From Actinobacteria bacterium OV450 (lineage in GTDB: Bacteria; Actinomycetota; Actinomycetes; Streptomycetales; Streptomycetaceae): a stretch of DNA of 38,501 nt. The stretch's first letter is position 1. Every line of letters begins with the position of its first letter. Location of the stretch: the NCBI GenBank assembly GCA_001298555.1, contig LJCW01000354.1:1-38501 (forward strand), given 5' to 3'. The notes under the pieces were generated by a model. It worked only from the letters and a program-made list of their open reading frames with translations. It was not told the origin of the DNA and searched no databases. Below, piece by piece: positions 16,961 to 24,838 of the stretch. A program made the position numbers and the translations under genes.

Positions 16961-17071
16961 TTAGTACCAGAAGTACCAGGCGCTCTGCTTCAGGCTCGGC
17001 TCGCTCTTCTTCACGAACGGGAGATCCCGGCAGATCGGGGTGCTGCGCAGGACGGCAAGAAACTTGTTCAT
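16961..17071 (-). CDS. Atropopeptide (tryptorubin-type) RiPP precursor, core AWYFWY
   Basis: A 36-residue precursor gene. It begins MNKFLAVLRSTPICRDLP, has a basic/polar middle (VKKSEPSLKQS) and ends in AWYFWY followed directly by TAA (16961-16963). The start is unambiguous: an in-frame TAA lies two codons upstream of the ATG at 17071, and AGAGGGG is a good ribosome binding site seven bases before it. The core at residues 31-36 differs from the published tryptorubin A core (AWYIWY) only at position 4, Phe for Ile. The leader of 30 residues, the C-terminal core without follower, and the adjacent P450 all match the atropopeptide family. The expected product is a hexapeptide crosslinked among its Trp and Tyr side chains after leader removal; no dedicated protease gene is nearby. 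A single Cys14 lies in the leader. Not to be confused with tryptophan synthase TrpA. Confidence 0.9.
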   Translation of the reverse strand: MNKFLAVLRSTPICRDLPFVKKSEPSLKQSAWYFWY

Positions 17072-17176
17072 CTGTTACCCCTCTTTCACGTGCTTGCGCA
17101 CATCAACGGATCGACCGGTCAAGGCGGTTGATATGCCCGGGAGGTGCATCCGCCCTATTGCGTGGCCGGTGCACAG

Positions 17177-17206
17177 AGTAGACACGCACGGGGCGGAAGT
17201 CGTCAA
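17177..17206 (-). promoter_or_regulatory. Candidate promoter for the RiPP operon
   Basis: On the minus strand TTGACG (17206-17201) and TCTACT (17182-17177) are separated by 18 bp, resembling a vegetative -35/-10 pair about 105 bases before the precursor ATG. The surrounding 17100-17340 is less GC-rich than the genes. Read by eye only. Confidence 0.4.
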
Positions 17207-17961
17207 TGGCCCCGCTTTCAGTCGGCCTTATCCGGCCAGCGGTGGCCGGATCCACGCGCTTCCTTATTTCGGCTCAATACCCTTCGGAAGCCGACCCGCA
17301 GGCCCTTCGAATAGATTCGAACGCCGTGTGACGGAATCCATCCGGGGTGCGCCCCTGAATTGCCCCCTCGCCCGCAGAACGCCGGGTGACGGCGCCCCGC
17401 CGGTGGGGCCGCGCGAACACGGCACGGTCATGTGGCGTTCGATCGCCGGCGTGGCCACGGCCGTCGGACGGCCCGCGGACGGCCCGCGGGCGCGGCGCCA
17501 CCGGCTCCCGGTGGTCACGCCTCCCCCGCGGACGGCCCGCCCGCTGAGGCACCCCCTTCACGGGGTCTCGCGCCGCCAAGTCCACCCTCCGGAAGGGTTG
17601 TTGTACGACGACGCCACTGGCCGGGCCGCGACCTCGCTCGTCGCCGCCGCGCTCGCCGGGCGGCCGCCCGTCGCCTCCGGCACGAGCTGCTGTCCGCGCC
17701 GGCCCCCGCACCTGAGGTGGCGGCGTCCCCGCGGCGTCGCACGGAGGCTCCCCGCTCGGAGCCGGAAGGCTTCCGCGTTCACGCACCTCCGGCACCCCCT
17801 AACCCCCGGCCGGGCCGCCCGCCGCCCGATCGCGCCCGCGTCACCTGAAGAAGTGAACTGTCCCTTGTGGCGGCAGCGGCAGGGGTAGGTGGGGTGTTGA
17901 TCTCATGCGGGGGGACGCAGGCAAGGGCCCCCTGCCCTCGGACGGAAAGGTTCCGCCTGCC
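17207..17961. other. Long non-coding spacer between RiPP locus and geosmin synthase
   Basis: About 750 bp without a credible gene. Several open frames occur on both strands, but their Arg/Pro/Ala-rich translations have no family motif and no good ribosome binding site. The direct repeat GGACGGCCCGC occurs around 17465-17490 and again near 17529. The region must hold the geoA promoter and may hold control sites for the RiPP operon; I could not define them. Confidence 0.6.
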
Positions 17962-20181
17962 GTGACGCAGCCGTTTCAACTGCCGGATTTCTACGTGCCG
18001 TATCCGGCGCGACTGAACCCCCACCTGGAGGCGGCGAGAACGCACACCAGGCAGTGGGCCCGCGCCTTCGGGATGCTGGAGGGGTCCGGCGTCTGGGACG
18101 AGGCGGACCTCGACGCGCACGACTACGCCCTGCTGTGCTCGTACACCCATCCCGACTGCGACGGTGACGCGCTCGACCTGGTCACCGACTGGTACGTGTG
18201 GGTGTTCTTCTTCGACGACCACTTCCTGGAGGTCTACAAGCGCACCCGGGACCGCGAGGGCGCGAAGAAGTACCTCCAGGGGCTGGCCGCGTTCATGCCG
18301 ATGGACCTCGCGGACGGGTTCCCCGAGCCGGCGAACCCGGTGGAGGCGGGCCTCAAGGACCTGTGGTCGCGGACCGTGCCCCGGATGTCGATGGACTGGA
18401 GGGAACGGTTCTCCGAATCGACGCGGAACCTCCTCGACGAGTCGATGTGGGAGCTCCACAACATCGGCATCGGCCGCGTGGCCAACCCGCTCGAATACAT
18501 CGAGATGCGCCGCAAGGTCGGCGGCGCCCCCTGGTCCGCCGGACTGATCGAGTACGTGTCCGCCGAGGTGCCGGCCCGGGTCGCGCACACCCGCCCGCTC
18601 GAAGTGCTGCGCGACGCCTTCGCCGACGCCGTGCACATCCGCAACGACATCTTCTCCTACCAGCGCGAGGTGGAGCAGGAGGGCGAACTCTCCAACGCGG
18701 TCCTGGTCCTGGAGACCTTCCTCGGCTGCACCACCCAGGAGGCCGCCGACCTGTCGAACGACCTGCTGACCTCGCGGCTCCAGCAGTTCGAGTACACGGC
18801 CCTCGCCGAGGTCCCCGCGCTCGCCGCCCGGCACGGCCTCGGCCTGTTCGAGCAGGCGTCGGTCCTCGCGTACGCGAAGGGCCTCCAGGACTGGCAGTCC
18901 GGCGGCCACGAATGGCACATGGTCTCCAGCCGCTACATGAACGAGGGGGCCAAGGGGGCGCAGACCCCGCTCGCCCTGCCGTTCCCGCCCGCCGGGCCGG
19001 GCACCGCCGCCCTCGACCTGCGCTCGGTGTTCACCCCGCGCTCCGTGGAACTGCGCCGGCGCAGCTTCACGCACGTGCCGTTCCAGAGGGTGGGCCCGTC
19101 GCTGCTGCCCGACTTCCACATGCCGTTCCCGCTCACCCTCAGTCCGCACCTGGACCGGGCCCGCCGCGAACTGCTGCCCTGGTGCCGGGACATGGGGCTG
19201 CTCGATCCGCAGCCCGGCGATCCCGGATCCGACATCTGGGACGAGGACAAGCTGGTCGGCATGGACTTCGCCCTGTGCGCGGCGGGCATCGACCCCGACG
19301 CCACGCCGGAGGCGCTGAGCCTGAGCGCGCAGTGGCTGGCCTGGGGCACGTACGCGGACGACTACTACCCCAAGGTCTTCGGCAGTACGAAGTCCCCCGC
19401 CGGGGCCCGGGCCGCGACCGACCGGCTGGTCTCCATGCTCACGGACGACCCGGCGCAGGCCCCCGAGCCGGTCACCGTCATGGAGCGGAGCCTGCGGGAG
19501 CTGTGGACCCGCACCGCCACCGGGATGAGCGCCGCGATGCGCGCGGAGTTCCGCGGGCACCTCTGCGGGATGCTGGAGAGCTGGGTCTGGGAGATCACCA
19601 ATACCGCCGCGAACCGGATCCCCGACCCGGTCGACTACGCCGAGATGCGCCGGCTCACCTTCGGCTCGTCGCTGACGATGTTCCTGGCCCGGCTCGGCCA
19701 CGAGGACGACGGAGTCCCGCCCGAGGTCTTCCGGGACGGAGTGATCCGCTCACTGGAGAACGCCGCGGCGGACGTCGGGTGCATCACCAACGACCTGTTC
19801 TCGTACCAGAAGGAGATCGAGGTCGAGGGCGAGGTGCACAACCACGTCCTGGTCACCCAGAACTTCTTCGGCATCGACTACCCGCAGGCCTTCGCGATCG
19901 TCGCCGACCTGATGGTGCAGCGCATCGGGGAGTTCGTGCACATCCGCGACCACCAGTTGCCGTTGCTCTACGAGGACCACGGCCTGGACTCCGGCGCGCG
20001 GGCCTCGCTCGACGCGTACGCGCACGAGCTGGGGGACTGGATGGCCGCCGTCCTCAACTGGCACCGCAACGTGCGCCGTTACCGCGCCGAGGACCTGTAC
20101 CCGAAGGCGGCCGGGCCGGCTCCCCGGGCCGGGCACCCCTCCTTCGGCATGTCGGCGGCCCGGATCTCCCTGCCCGCCTGA
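17962..20181 (+). CDS. geoA: Germacradienol/geosmin synthase
   Basis: A 739-residue two-domain class I terpene cyclase that turns farnesyl diphosphate into germacradienol (N-terminal domain) and then geosmin (C-terminal domain). The N-domain has the Mg-binding DDHFLE (85-90) and the NSE triad NDIFSYQRE from Asn228 (Asn228, Ser232, Glu236). The C-domain has DDYYPK (466-471) and NDLFSYQKE from Asn610. Both metal sites look intact. The GTG at 17962 (protein MTQPFQLPDFYVPYP) is chosen because it matches the conserved family N-terminus and has GGAAAGG upstream; the frame stays open to 17905. It is monocistronic by layout. The product is the earthy odorant of streptomycetes. Confidence 0.97.
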   Translation: MTQPFQLPDFYVPYPARLNPHLEAARTHTRQWARAFGMLEGSGVWDEADLDAHDYALLCSYTHPDCDGDALDLVTDWYVWVFFFDDHFLEVYKRTRDREGAKKYLQGLAAFMPMDLADGFPEPANPVEAGLKDLWSRTVPRMSMDWRERFSESTRNLLDESMWELHNIGIGRVANPLEYIEMRRKVGGAPWSAGLIEYVSAEVPARVAHTRPLEVLRDAFADAVHIRNDIFSYQREVEQEGELSNAVLVLETFLGCTTQEAADLSNDLLTSRLQQFEYTALAEVPALAARHGLGLFEQASVLAYAKGLQDWQSGGHEWHMVSSRYMNEGAKGAQTPLALPFPPAGPGTAALDLRSVFTPRSVELRRRSFTHVPFQRVGPSLLPDFHMPFPLTLSPHLDRARRELLPWCRDMGLLDPQPGDPGSDIWDEDKLVGMDFALCAAGIDPDATPEALSLSAQWLAWGTYADDYYPKVFGSTKSPAGARAATDRLVSMLTDDPAQAPEPVTVMERSLRELWTRTATGMSAAMRAEFRGHLCGMLESWVWEITNTAANRIPDPVDYAEMRRLTFGSSLTMFLARLGHEDDGVPPEVFRDGVIRSLENAAADVGCITNDLFSYQKEIEVEGEVHNHVLVTQNFFGIDYPQAFAIVADLMVQRIGEFVHIRDHQLPLLYEDHGLDSGARASLDAYAHELGDWMAAVLNWHRNVRRYRAEDLYPKAAGPAPRAGHPSFGMSAARISLPA

Positions 20182-20280
20182 CCGCGCCCGGGAGGAGCCG
20201 CGCGGGGCCGCCCGGGCCAGGGTGGGTGGAACACCGGCCCGAGCCCGCGGCGGCCACGACGCCCGGGCACTGCCTGCCGC

Positions 20281-20319
20281 CCCGCGGCCCGGCGGGACGG
20301 CCTGCGGCCCGGCGGGACG
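20281..20319. repeat. Direct repeat of about 17 bp, GCGGCCCGGCGGGACGG
   Basis: Two copies separated by CCT/three bases in the convergent spacer between geoA and the beta-propeller gene. Confidence 0.65.
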
Positions 20320-20327
20320 GGCGGCTG

Positions 20328-21620
20328 CTACTGCGGGCCGGTCCAGCCGGCGGGGACGTGGCCGATCCGGACGCGCTGCGGGTGGTCGCCGACGGGGACG
20401 GAGACCCGCTTGGCGCCGGTCGCGAAATCGATGGCGGTGACCTGGTCCGCGCCGCTCTCGGAGATCACGCAGGCGGTGCCGTCCCCGTCGACGGTGGCCC
20501 AGTACGGCTTGTTCGCGGACACCAGCGGCCCCTCGGCGAGGGAGGCGCGGTCCACGACGGTGACGTAGTCGTCCATGGTGCCCGCGACGCAGAGCTTGGT
20601 CCCGTCCGGGCTCATGGACAGGCCGTGGTGGCGGGAGTCGTTGACCCAGGTGGTGCGGTCCGCGTTGGTGGCGGGGTTGCGGGGCAGCTCCTTGATCCGG
20701 GTGATCCGGTCGGTGGCCACGTCGTACTCGACGACGCCGTTGAAGAAGGACACCTGGAAGTAGAGCTTGGACTCGTCGGGGCTGAAGGACATGGGCCGGA
20801 CCGCGTCGGACAGGTCGGAGCGGCCGAAGGCGTCGAGCCGCTCGCGCATGTCGATGACGCGGACCGTGCGGAACGTCTGTGCGTCGACGACGGTGATCTT
20901 CCGGTCGCCCTTCGTCCAGTCCAGCCACGGCGCGTCGAGGGCGGAGGTCACGTCCCCGATGGCGCTGTTCCACAGGAAGCGGCCGTCGCGGCTGAAGGTG
21001 TTCTCGTGCGGCTTGTCGCCGGTGGAGAACGAGCCCACCTGCCGTCCGGTGGCGATGTCGAGGACGTGCACGGTGTTGGCGGTGGAGGCGGAGACGGCGA
21101 CCCGGGTGCCGTCCGGCGAGACCGCCATGTGGTCGGAGCGGTAGCCGGAGACGGGGAAGCGCCAGTTGATCCGGCCCGTCCGCACGTCGATCGAGACGAC
21201 GTCCGCGAAGCTGGGGCGGGAGGCGACCACGGCCGTGCCGTCGGGGGTGGTGTACATGTCGTCGACGAACTGGTCGTGCCCCTCACCCGCGGTGCCGCGG
21301 ACGCCGAGGAAGAAGGCGAGCTTGACCGGGTTGAGGTAGATCTCCCGGAGCCGCTCCTCCTTGTCGGGGATCATGTTGATCCGCCCGACCTTGGCGAGGT
21401 CGCCGGTGGAGGCGAGCACGTCGGCGGTCCCCTCCCAGTTGTTCCCGACGAACAGCACCTCGCGCACGCCGGGCCCGCCCGGAGCGGCGGCCGGAGCAGC
21501 GGCCGGAGCAGCGGCCGATGCGGGGCCCGCCGCGAGCGAGGCCGCGGCCAGCACACAGCCGGCGAGGAGCGAACGTACGGGGGTACGGGCGGTGCGGGCG
21601 GTGCGTGCGGTCCGGGACAT
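20328..21620 (-). CDS. Secreted YncE-like beta-propeller (YVTN/NHL-type repeats)
   Basis: A 430-residue exported protein. The N-terminus has Arg residues, a hydrophobic run (SLLAGCVLAAASLAAG) and an Ala-rich cleavage region (PASAAAPAA), so Sec export is likely. It is preceded by an ARTARTART repeat and followed by an (AAP)n linker. The body carries propeller blades with the signature VSPDGTRVAVSASTANTVHV, LDIATGRQVGSF, MSFSPDESKLYF and MSPDGTKLCVAGTMDDYVTV, as in YncE-type seven-bladed propellers. Ligand or partner is unknown; there is no enzyme motif. The ATG at 21620 has GGAG nine bases upstream; the longer open frame upstream is antisense to xdhC. Its promoter overlaps a palindrome (see 21650-21690). 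Confidence 0.85.
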   Translation of the reverse strand: MSRTARTARTARTPVRSLLAGCVLAAASLAAGPASAAAPAAAPAAAPGGPGVREVLFVGNNWEGTADVLASTGDLAKVGRINMIPDKEERLREIYLNPVKLAFFLGVRGTAGEGHDQFVDDMYTTPDGTAVVASRPSFADVVSIDVRTGRINWRFPVSGYRSDHMAVSPDGTRVAVSASTANTVHVLDIATGRQVGSFSTGDKPHENTFSRDGRFLWNSAIGDVTSALDAPWLDWTKGDRKITVVDAQTFRTVRVIDMRERLDAFGRSDLSDAVRPMSFSPDESKLYFQVSFFNGVVEYDVATDRITRIKELPRNPATNADRTTWVNDSRHHGLSMSPDGTKLCVAGTMDDYVTVVDRASLAEGPLVSANKPYWATVDGDGTACVISESGADQVTAIDFATGAKRVSVPVGDHPQRVRIGHVPAGWTGPQ

Positions 21621-21649
21621 CCGCTCAACTCCGTTGCAGAAAGGCGCTG

Positions 21650-21663
21650 TTACCGGCCGGTAA
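21650..21663. promoter_or_regulatory. 14-bp perfect palindrome, TetR-type operator candidate
   Basis: TTACCGGCCGGTAA, 29 bases upstream of the beta-propeller ATG, overlaps the last two bases of its -10 candidate. TACCG-n-CGGTA dyads are common TetR-family operators; the regulator is not in this window. Confidence 0.5.
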
Positions 21664-21690
21664 AATAGGCGGAACAACGAAAGGGCGCAA
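21662..21690 (-). promoter_or_regulatory. Candidate promoter of the beta-propeller gene
   Basis: On the minus strand TTGCGC (21690-21685) and TATTTT (21667-21662) are spaced by 17 bp. The -35 lies inside the stem of the xdhC terminator, and the -10 touches the palindrome. Confidence 0.5.
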
Positions 21691-21711
21691 CCCTCACGGG
21701 GGTTGCGCCCT
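21682..21711 (-). terminator. Terminator after xdhC
   Basis: A perfect 12-bp stem (AGGGCGCAACCC 21682-21693 with 21700-21711, six-base loop), 70 bases beyond the xdhC stop. Confidence 0.75.
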
Positions 21712-21781
21712 GGTCTGCCCGACGGCTCCTCGACTACGGCTCCGGTGTCCCTCCGGCGCCGCCGCGGGAGTGCGCCGTCCT

Positions 21782-22945
21782 TCAGGCGACGGAGCCGATC
21801 CTGCCGATCACCGTGTTCGAGGTGTCCGGGTGGATCGGTATGTGCGCCCCGGTGAGGGCCGCCCCCGATCCGCCGCGACGGTTCGCGACGATCTCGGCGG
21901 CGATGGACAGCGCGGTCTCCTCCGGGGAGCGGGCGCCGAGGTCCAGGCCGATCGGGGAGCGCAGCCGGGCCAGCTCCAGCTCGGTCACGCCGACGTCGCG
22001 GAGCCGCTCGTTGCGGTCTTCGTGGGTGCGCCGGGAGCCCATGGCGCCGACGTAGGCGACGGGCAGCCTGAGGGCGAGCTCCAGGAGCGGGACGTCGAAC
22101 TTGGCGTCGTGGGTGAGCACGCACAGGACGGTCCGGCCGTCGACGAGGCCCGCCGTGGACTGCGCCTCCAGGTAGCGGTGCGGCCATTCGACGACGATCG
22201 CGTCCGCCTCGGGGAAACGGTTCTTCGTCGCGAACACGGGCCGCGCGTCGCACAGGGTCACGTGGTAGCCCAGGAATTTGCCGATCCGCACGAGCGCGGA
22301 GGCGAAGTCGATGGCGCCGAAGACGATCATCCGCGGCGGCGGGACGCTGGACTCGACGAGCACCTTCAGCGGCTCTCCGCAGAGCCTGCCGTCGGCTCCG
22401 ATCTCCAGCACGCCCGTCCGGCCGGCGTCGAGCATGGCGCGGGCCTCCTCGGCGACGGTGCGGTCCAGCTCGGGGTGTCCCCCGAAGCCGCCCTCGTGGC
22501 CGCCCTCGACCCGGACGAGCACGGCGCGGCCCGTGAGGTCGGCCGGACCCTCCGCGATCCGGGCGAGCGCCGCGGCCTCGCCGCGGCCGCCGGCCGCCAG
22601 CGCGGCCGCGCACACTTCCCGCACCGGGGATCCCACCGGGACCGGTGTGACGAGGATGTCGATGATCCCGCCGCAGGTCAGACCCACGGCGAAGGCATCG
22701 TCGTCGCTGTAGCCGAAGCGCTCCCGGACGGTCTCGCCGTCCTCCAGCGCCTGCCGGCACAGCTCGTACACCGCGCCCTCCACGCATCCGCCGGAGACCG
22801 ATCCGATGGCCGTGCCCTCGCTGTCGACGGCGAGTGCGGCACCGGGCTGGCGGGGCGCGCTCCCGCCGACCGCCACGACGGTGGCGACGGCGAAGTCACG
22901 TCCCTGCTCGACCCACCGGTTCAGTTCTTCGGCGATGTCCAGCAT
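21782..22945 (-). CDS. xdhC: XdhC-family molybdenum cofactor maturation/insertion protein
   Basis: A 387-residue XdhC/CoxI protein. The N-terminal XdhC domain has VATVVAVGGSAPRQPGAALA, SVSGGCVEGAVYE and GLTCGGIIDILV. The C-terminal Rossmann domain contains MIVFGAIDFASALVRIGKFLGY and CDARPVFATKNRFPEAD. In related systems XdhC binds molybdopterin cofactor, helps sulfurate it and delivers it to xanthine dehydrogenase. The ATG at 22945 is preceded by GAGGAGG; an upstream in-frame start adds 21 residues without support. It lies downstream of the purine permease and the xanthine dehydrogenase operon, which fits the role. Confidence 0.9.
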   Translation of the reverse strand: MLDIAEELNRWVEQGRDFAVATVVAVGGSAPRQPGAALAVDSEGTAIGSVSGGCVEGAVYELCRQALEDGETVRERFGYSDDDAFAVGLTCGGIIDILVTPVPVGSPVREVCAAALAAGGRGEAAALARIAEGPADLTGRAVLVRVEGGHEGGFGGHPELDRTVAEEARAMLDAGRTGVLEIGADGRLCGEPLKVLVESSVPPPRMIVFGAIDFASALVRIGKFLGYHVTLCDARPVFATKNRFPEADAIVVEWPHRYLEAQSTAGLVDGRTVLCVLTHDAKFDVPLLELALRLPVAYVGAMGSRRTHEDRNERLRDVGVTELELARLRSPIGLDLGARSPEETALSIAAEIVANRRGGSGAALTGAHIPIHPDTSNTVIGRIGSVA

Positions 22946-23018
22946 TGCGGCCTCCTCGGAGGGGTTCGGTTCCAGTATCGGATGCGTGGAGAGCGGGGGC
23001 CGGATCACCGGCCTTGCC

Positions 23019-24482
23019 TTACTTCACCCCGAGCCATGCCTCGATCGGGTGCTCCGCGAAGAAGATCACGAAGATCACCGTCAGCGCCCACATGAAGGCA
23101 CCGATCTCGCGGGCCTTGCCCTGCGCGGTCTTGATGGCCACGTAGGAGATGACACCCGCGGCGACACCCGCGGTGATCGAGTAGGTGAAGGGCATGAGCG
23201 CCACGGTCAGGAAGACCGGGATGGCGGTCGCGCTGTCGGCCCAGTCCACGTGGCGGGCGTTCTGCATCATCATCGCGCCGATGACGACCAGGGCCGCGGA
23301 GGCGACCTCACCCGGGACGATCTGCGTGATCGGGGTGAAGAAGAGGCAGGCGGCGAAGAACAGGCCGGTGACGACGGAGGCGAGGCCCGTGCGGGCGCCC
23401 TCCCCGACGCCGGTGGCGGACTCGACGAAGACCGTCTGGCCGGAGCCGCCGGTCAGGCCGCCGATGGCACCGCCGGCGCCGTCGATGAACAGCGCCTTGG
23501 ACAGACCCGGCATGCGGCCCTTGTCGTCGGCGAGCTTGGCCTCGGTGCCGACCCCGATGATGGTGGCCATCGCGTCGAAGAAGCCGGCGAGCACCAGGGT
23601 GAAGACGATCATGCCGATGGTCATGGCGCCGACGTCGCCCCAGCCGCCGAAGGAGACCTTGCCGAAGAGCGAGAAGTCGGGCATCGAGACCGCGGAGCCG
23701 TCCAGGGCCGGCGGACCGTTGCGCCAGGCCTTCGGGTCCACGTCGGCGACGGCGTTCACGATGGCGGCGACGACCGTGCCGCCGACGATGCCGATCAGGA
23801 TGGCGCCGGGGACCTTGCGGGCCTGCAGCATGAAGATGGCGAGCAGGGTGATGCAGAAGATCAGGACGGGCCAGCCGGCGAGCTGCCCGACGGGGCCGAG
23901 CTGGACCGGAGGAGCGAATTCACCGCCGTTGCCGACGAAACCGGCCTTCACGAGGCCGATCAGGGCGACGAACAGGCCGATGCCCATGGTGATCGCGTGC
24001 TTGAGCGCGAGGGGGATCGCATTCATGATCATCTCGCGGAGGCCGGTGACGACCAGGAGACAGATCACGACGCCGTACATCACGCACATGCCCATGGCCT
24101 GCGGCCAGGTCATCTGCGGGGCGACCTGCGAGGAGAGCACGCCCGATACCGACAGGCCCGCGGCCAGCGCGAGCGGGACCTTGCCGACGAAGCCCATGAG
24201 GAGCGTCGTCAGCGCCGCGGCGAACGCGGTGGCGGTGATGAGGGCCTTCTGGCTCATCGTGTCCCCGGCGACGTCCTTGCCGGAGAGGATCAGCGGGTTG
24301 AGCAGGAGGATGTACGCCATGGCCATGAAGGTCGTGACGCCGCCACGAATCTCATTTCCGACGCTGGACCCTCTATGGGTGATGTGAAAGTACCGGTCGA
24401 GCCAAGAACGCCCGGCGGGGGTGCGAGAGCCGTCGCCGGCCTCTTCCGCGGTGGTCTTGGGCTCCACAGACGACTGGGTCAT
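23019..24482 (-). CDS. AzgA-like purine (adenine/guanine/hypoxanthine) permease, NCS2 superfamily
   Basis: A 487-residue multi-spanning membrane transporter with 12-14 predicted hydrophobic helices and a 40-residue hydrophilic N-terminus. The RGGVTTFMAMAYILLLNPLI block near residue 46 and GSGQTVFVESATGVGEGARTG near residue 345 match the AzgA branch of NCS2 purine:proton symporters rather than the UraA/XanQ branch. Placed between xanthine dehydrogenase and XdhC, it most likely imports hypoxanthine, guanine or adenine for degradation. The ATG has GGGAG thirteen bases upstream. Exact substrate is not readable. Confidence 0.9.
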   Translation of the reverse strand: MTQSSVEPKTTAEEAGDGSRTPAGRSWLDRYFHITHRGSSVGNEIRGGVTTFMAMAYILLLNPLILSGKDVAGDTMSQKALITATAFAAALTTLLMGFVGKVPLALAAGLSVSGVLSSQVAPQMTWPQAMGMCVMYGVVICLLVVTGLREMIMNAIPLALKHAITMGIGLFVALIGLVKAGFVGNGGEFAPPVQLGPVGQLAGWPVLIFCITLLAIFMLQARKVPGAILIGIVGGTVVAAIVNAVADVDPKAWRNGPPALDGSAVSMPDFSLFGKVSFGGWGDVGAMTIGMIVFTLVLAGFFDAMATIIGVGTEAKLADDKGRMPGLSKALFIDGAGGAIGGLTGGSGQTVFVESATGVGEGARTGLASVVTGLFFAACLFFTPITQIVPGEVASAALVVIGAMMMQNARHVDWADSATAIPVFLTVALMPFTYSITAGVAAGVISYVAIKTAQGKAREIGAFMWALTVIFVIFFAEHPIEAWLGVK

Positions 24483-24838
24483 GGTGCCTAACTCCCAAGG
24501 TTCAAAGGGGCACCCGCATGAAGATTGGAGACGCGGGATTTGGGAAACTCCGTTTGGCTGCACGACCCGGGGTGACGGCCCGAGGCGACGCTGAGGTGCT
24601 GCGTGTACTGCGGGTACTGCGGGGGTTCTGCGGTACTGGTGGCGGCTCCGGGGTGCCGGGGCCGGCGGGTGTTGCGGTGGGGGTGATACCGGTGGAACGG
24701 ACCGCGAGCGGTGCGGTTCTCCGTACTCCGGACTTCTGGCTCCGGGCGGTGCGGCTGGAAGTGTGACGTTCCCTGTGTCACACCGCCCGGAGAGTCTGTG
24801 GGGGTCCGGGGGCCTCACGGCCCCCGGACCACGCCGTC
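24483..24838. other. Spacer between permease and xanthine dehydrogenase operon
   Basis: About 355 bp with no credible gene. It holds the pucD terminator at its right end and presumably the permease promoter. Short TACTGCGGG words recur around 24605-24645. Confidence 0.6.
24803..24830 (-). terminator. Terminator after the xanthine dehydrogenase operon
   Basis: A perfect 12-bp stem (GGTCCGGGGGCC with GGCCCCCGGACC, TCAC loop), nine bases past the pucD stop. The permease and xdhC therefore probably have their own promoter. Confidence 0.8.

Noticed and set aside
16961..17071. Leader peptide or attenuator ORF rather than a RiPP precursor
   Set aside because: The Trp/Tyr-rich end could suggest a tryptophan attenuator, but no amino-acid biosynthesis genes follow, the aromatic residues are the last codons, and the core matches a known RiPP next to a P450.
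17264..17888. Several open frames on both strands in the spacer before geoA
   Set aside because: Biased Arg/Pro/Ala translations, no recognisable domain, no convincing ribosome binding site. I treated the region as non-coding.
18198..21668. 1156-codon open frame running across geoA and the beta-propeller gene
   Set aside because: Arg/Gly/Pro-rich translation without family motifs; it overlaps two well-supported genes in other frames.
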